Source of the DNA: Aureivirga sp. CE67
GTDB lineage: Bacteria > Bacteroidota > Bacteroidia > Flavobacteriales > Flavobacteriaceae
DNA: 64,000 nt
Assembly: GCF_015767245.1 (NCBI RefSeq)
Contig: NZ_JADOTV010000004.1
Span: forward strand, 153,175-217,174
Reading direction: 5' to 3'
Below, one piece after another: positions 63,001 to 64,000 of the stretch (position 1 is the stretch's first letter; each line of letters starts with the position of its first letter). The position numbers were made by a program, and so were the translations under genes. Below the pieces are notes generated by a model, which saw only the letters and a program-made list of their open reading frames with translations, was not told the DNA's origin and did not search any database.

Positions 63001-64000
63001 TGCAGATGCTTATTATAATGCATCTACACCAGGATTTATCGTAACTTATCACCATACCGAAGCAGACGCATTTGATGGATTGAATGCAATCGCATCCCCT
63101 TATATTAACAATGCAACACCAGATAATTTCACAGTTTGGGTACGTTTAGAAAATAATGTGACACACTGTTTTGATATCACGACTTTAGAGGTGATTATCC
63201 ACGAATCACCAGCTTCAACGATTCCAACACCATTAGAGGTTTGTGATGATAATAATGATGGATTTGCAGAGTTCAATTTAACTTTAAAAGATACAGAAAT
63301 CACCTATGCTTTAGGGCAAGTAACAGTGACGTATTTTGAAGAATTAATCGATGCGCAAGAAGAAATTTATGACAATGCAATTTCAAATTCGACAGCTTAT
63401 CCAAATGTAGATATCAACAACCAAGTTGTATATGCTTTAGTTAAAAATACAATCACAGGATGTACAGACATCGTAGCTTTAGAATTAATTGTAAATCCAA
63501 CACCAACAGCAATCGTTCCAGAAGCAATTGAGCTTTGTGATGATGAAGTAGTGGATGGAATGACAACTTTTGATTTAACCGTAAGAGAAGGAGAGATTGT
63601 AGCAGAAACAGGAATTTCATTTGAATATTACTACACAGAAGCAGCAGCGATTTCAGGAGATGTAACGAATACAGCACAAGGAGTTGGATATATTTTAAAC
63701 CCAACAGCTTTTGTAAATGAAACGAATCCACAAACAGTTTGGGTACGTGCAGAATATGCAGCTACAGATTGTGCGAAGGTAGTTCCATTAGAATTAATCG
63801 TAAATGCAATACCAGTATTAGTACAACCAACACCATTAGAATTCTGTGATGAAGATGTGGATGGAGATGACACGAATGGAGTTGTTCAAGGATTCTTATT
63901 ATACGAAAAAGATGCAGAGATTTTAAATGGAGGAACAGGAGAAGTTGTGTATCACGAAGGAGCGATTGATGGTCCAGTGATTAACAAATTAGTTCCTTAT
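60014..64000 (+). CDS. Large secreted L-type-lectin adhesin with repeats (3' end outside window)
   Basis: 1329 codons are open to the window end; the true protein is longer. Signal peptide 1-26 (VSHAQ). L-type lectin domain about 28-250 (GADGMALIFKT, GYQGIDDSIVVEFDTWHNGG, NIGYFGFTGSTGGASN). Ig/PKD-like region (about 255-320), three diverged repeats, then eight repeats of about 80-110 aa from about residue 580, each with a CDDxxDGxxxFDLT opening and a TVYAxLxNxxTGC-type centre. A T9SS sorting domain is expected outside the window. Lectin plus long repeats suggest adhesion to glycans. Confidence 0.85.
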   Translation, partial: MNNLFKYFTSIVFIYVLLCSSVSHAQLTYNLIGDATDEGDDCFIITPDLNGQSGAVWYENEIDFNQDFTILYNSNFGVNDSWGADGMALIFKTTSTPEIGNLGGGIGYQGIDDSIVVEFDTWHNGGAGDPSYDHISILKNGSNNHNLDGNDAANTEGNLAGPVQASFYDENIEDGEDHLIKIDWDASSQKLSVYFDCKLRTFYSGDVINDIFGGNNIGYFGFTGSTGGASNLHQICFQYLSFVELADIEDKVICEGETVDDVDVTFTGAFSYEWSPAAGVSDITIPDPVFSPTVTTTYEVEIYDDCGDKYENTFTIEVTSPPVFTEPVDQTICQGDLFDLNTVSTTILADMSTLISYYNDAAFTDEITDLTNFSPNTTQTVYIKLGGGECGDSTQFEMTVIESPALTTPDPISFCSFTGTEIYDLDSLVSTITSDTTVDVKFYSDATFTTEIIDLTNYTVSSTHSVYVLATNTTGCTSSTSVEFIMNLIPVVTTPADIVQCADNTTFDLTTQDDAITTETGVAIVYYDGAGVEITNADSYTGTNGEIITATVTNTTSNCEDSVTFELILNPLPVVTPTYTIYDCDLDEDGLITWDLTLQNSNLDNSGTYTVTYYSDAGLASEITNSDTFISGDTTVYYQLEDNVTGCLNSGMFNVEIGDQPTVDQTFQYELCDDLVADGIRSFDLTTLDAQILGSNTNTSISYYEVLDFAPGADLPTSPAIANPADYVSDSKTIYAYLYNNDSLCWVTTEIELVVGEIPVISTDIDHLEVCDDDYDGFSLFNLSIKETEILTPTVDPDTATVEYYNTQDDAEAGTNQIVAPNIVNYQNATQNVHQVWVKVYYALGECAAYTSFYVIVHPKPLINEVNNIEMCDDGDGSVAFDLTNTQTTEEILNGQNGISITYFTDLNEANQAVIDEANGNVGSFAYIATPDNFENTVTPVQTIYAVLKNDVTGCGTVTPFNIEVLPQPEFPDELQTLEVCEDDINDGITTVYLTDADAYYNASTPGFIVTYHHTEADAFDGLNAIASPYINNATPDNFTVWVRLENNVTHCFDITTLEVIIHESPASTIPTPLEVCDDNNDGFAEFNLTLKDTEITYALGQVTVTYFEELIDAQEEIYDNAISNSTAYPNVDINNQVVYALVKNTITGCTDIVALELIVNPTPTAIVPEAIELCDDEVVDGMTTFDLTVREGEIVAETGISFEYYYTEAAAISGDVTNTAQGVGYILNPTAFVNETNPQTVWVRAEYAATDCAKVVPLELIVNAIPVLVQPTPLEFCDEDVDGDDTNGVVQGFLLYEKDAEILNGGTGEVVYHEGAIDGPVINKLVPY

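Overview
The window comes from a low-GC member of the Bacteroidota, almost certainly family Flavobacteriaceae. The evidence is type IX secretion (T9SS) C-terminal sorting domains, lipoproteins whose lipid-anchored Cys is followed by acidic residues, DUF4835/PorD, DUF3857 and DUF4870 proteins, -7 promoter boxes of the Bacteroidetes form TAnnTTTG, few Shine-Dalgarno sites, and the gene order bamD-rpoZ-coaBC-porD-recN. I cannot assign the genus. I see no rRNA, CRISPR array, complete insertion sequence or prophage.

Layout. 1-3.6 kb: three tandem paralogous secreted T9SS proteins, the first cut by the window edge. 3.9-8.2 kb: a minus-strand operon of two beta-propeller surface lipoproteins and an amidohydrolase. 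8.3-9.8 kb: a DUF4870 protein, an array of four identical tRNA-Met(CAT) genes and a START-like protein. 10-20.3 kb: a MuiA/DUF4139 protein with an inserted TonB plug, an iodotyrosine-deiodinase-like nitroreductase, an AAA ATPase, a YwqK/MORN-like protein, a beta-barrel plus CotH-kinase lipoprotein pair, an esterase-fold protein with an acidic tail and no nucleophile Ser, a degenerate HNH-plus-HTH protein and an XRE-DUF4870 protein. 20.5-21.9 kb: asnA and its unusual leader. 23.2-32.5 kb: heme biosynthesis, with hemH-hemJ leftward, hemA-hemC-hemD-hemB-hemL-hemE rightward and an AraC regulator between them. 32.5-40.2 kb: mostly small hypothetical proteins, a phosphotransferase, a formate/nitrite-type transporter, a foldback MITE-like element and a frameshifted gene. 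40.3-45.6 kb: a giant secreted putative metalloprotease. 46.9-54.8 kb: housekeeping genes (bamD, rpoZ, coaBC, porD, recN, fabI, rpsA). 55-60 kb: small membrane proteins and a DUF3857/transglutaminase pair. From 60 kb to the edge: a large repetitive L-type-lectin adhesin, cut by the window end.

The most interesting signal is in the 330-nt leader of asnA (ammonia-dependent asparagine synthetase, minus strand). It encodes two consecutive short peptides, each with seven Asn codons (7 of 25 and 7 of 18 residues). Each is followed by an intrinsic terminator, and at or near each stop codon lies a segment that can pair with the 5' arm of that terminator, with the same single bulged G in both cases. 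A TATATTTG promoter box lies about 20 bases upstream of the first peptide start. This reads as a tandem transcription-attenuation system sensing charged tRNA-Asn. I know of no described asparagine leader-peptide attenuator of this kind, though I could not search.

Other points of note are a TonB plug inside a MuiA-type protein, a Cys-Pro motif in the AraC regulator beside the heme genes, REP-like repeats (three copies), a 164-bp foldback element between a gene and its terminator, a T8-tract frameshift, and probable pseudoenzymes (the Ser-less esterase fold and a Cys/His-less transglutaminase).
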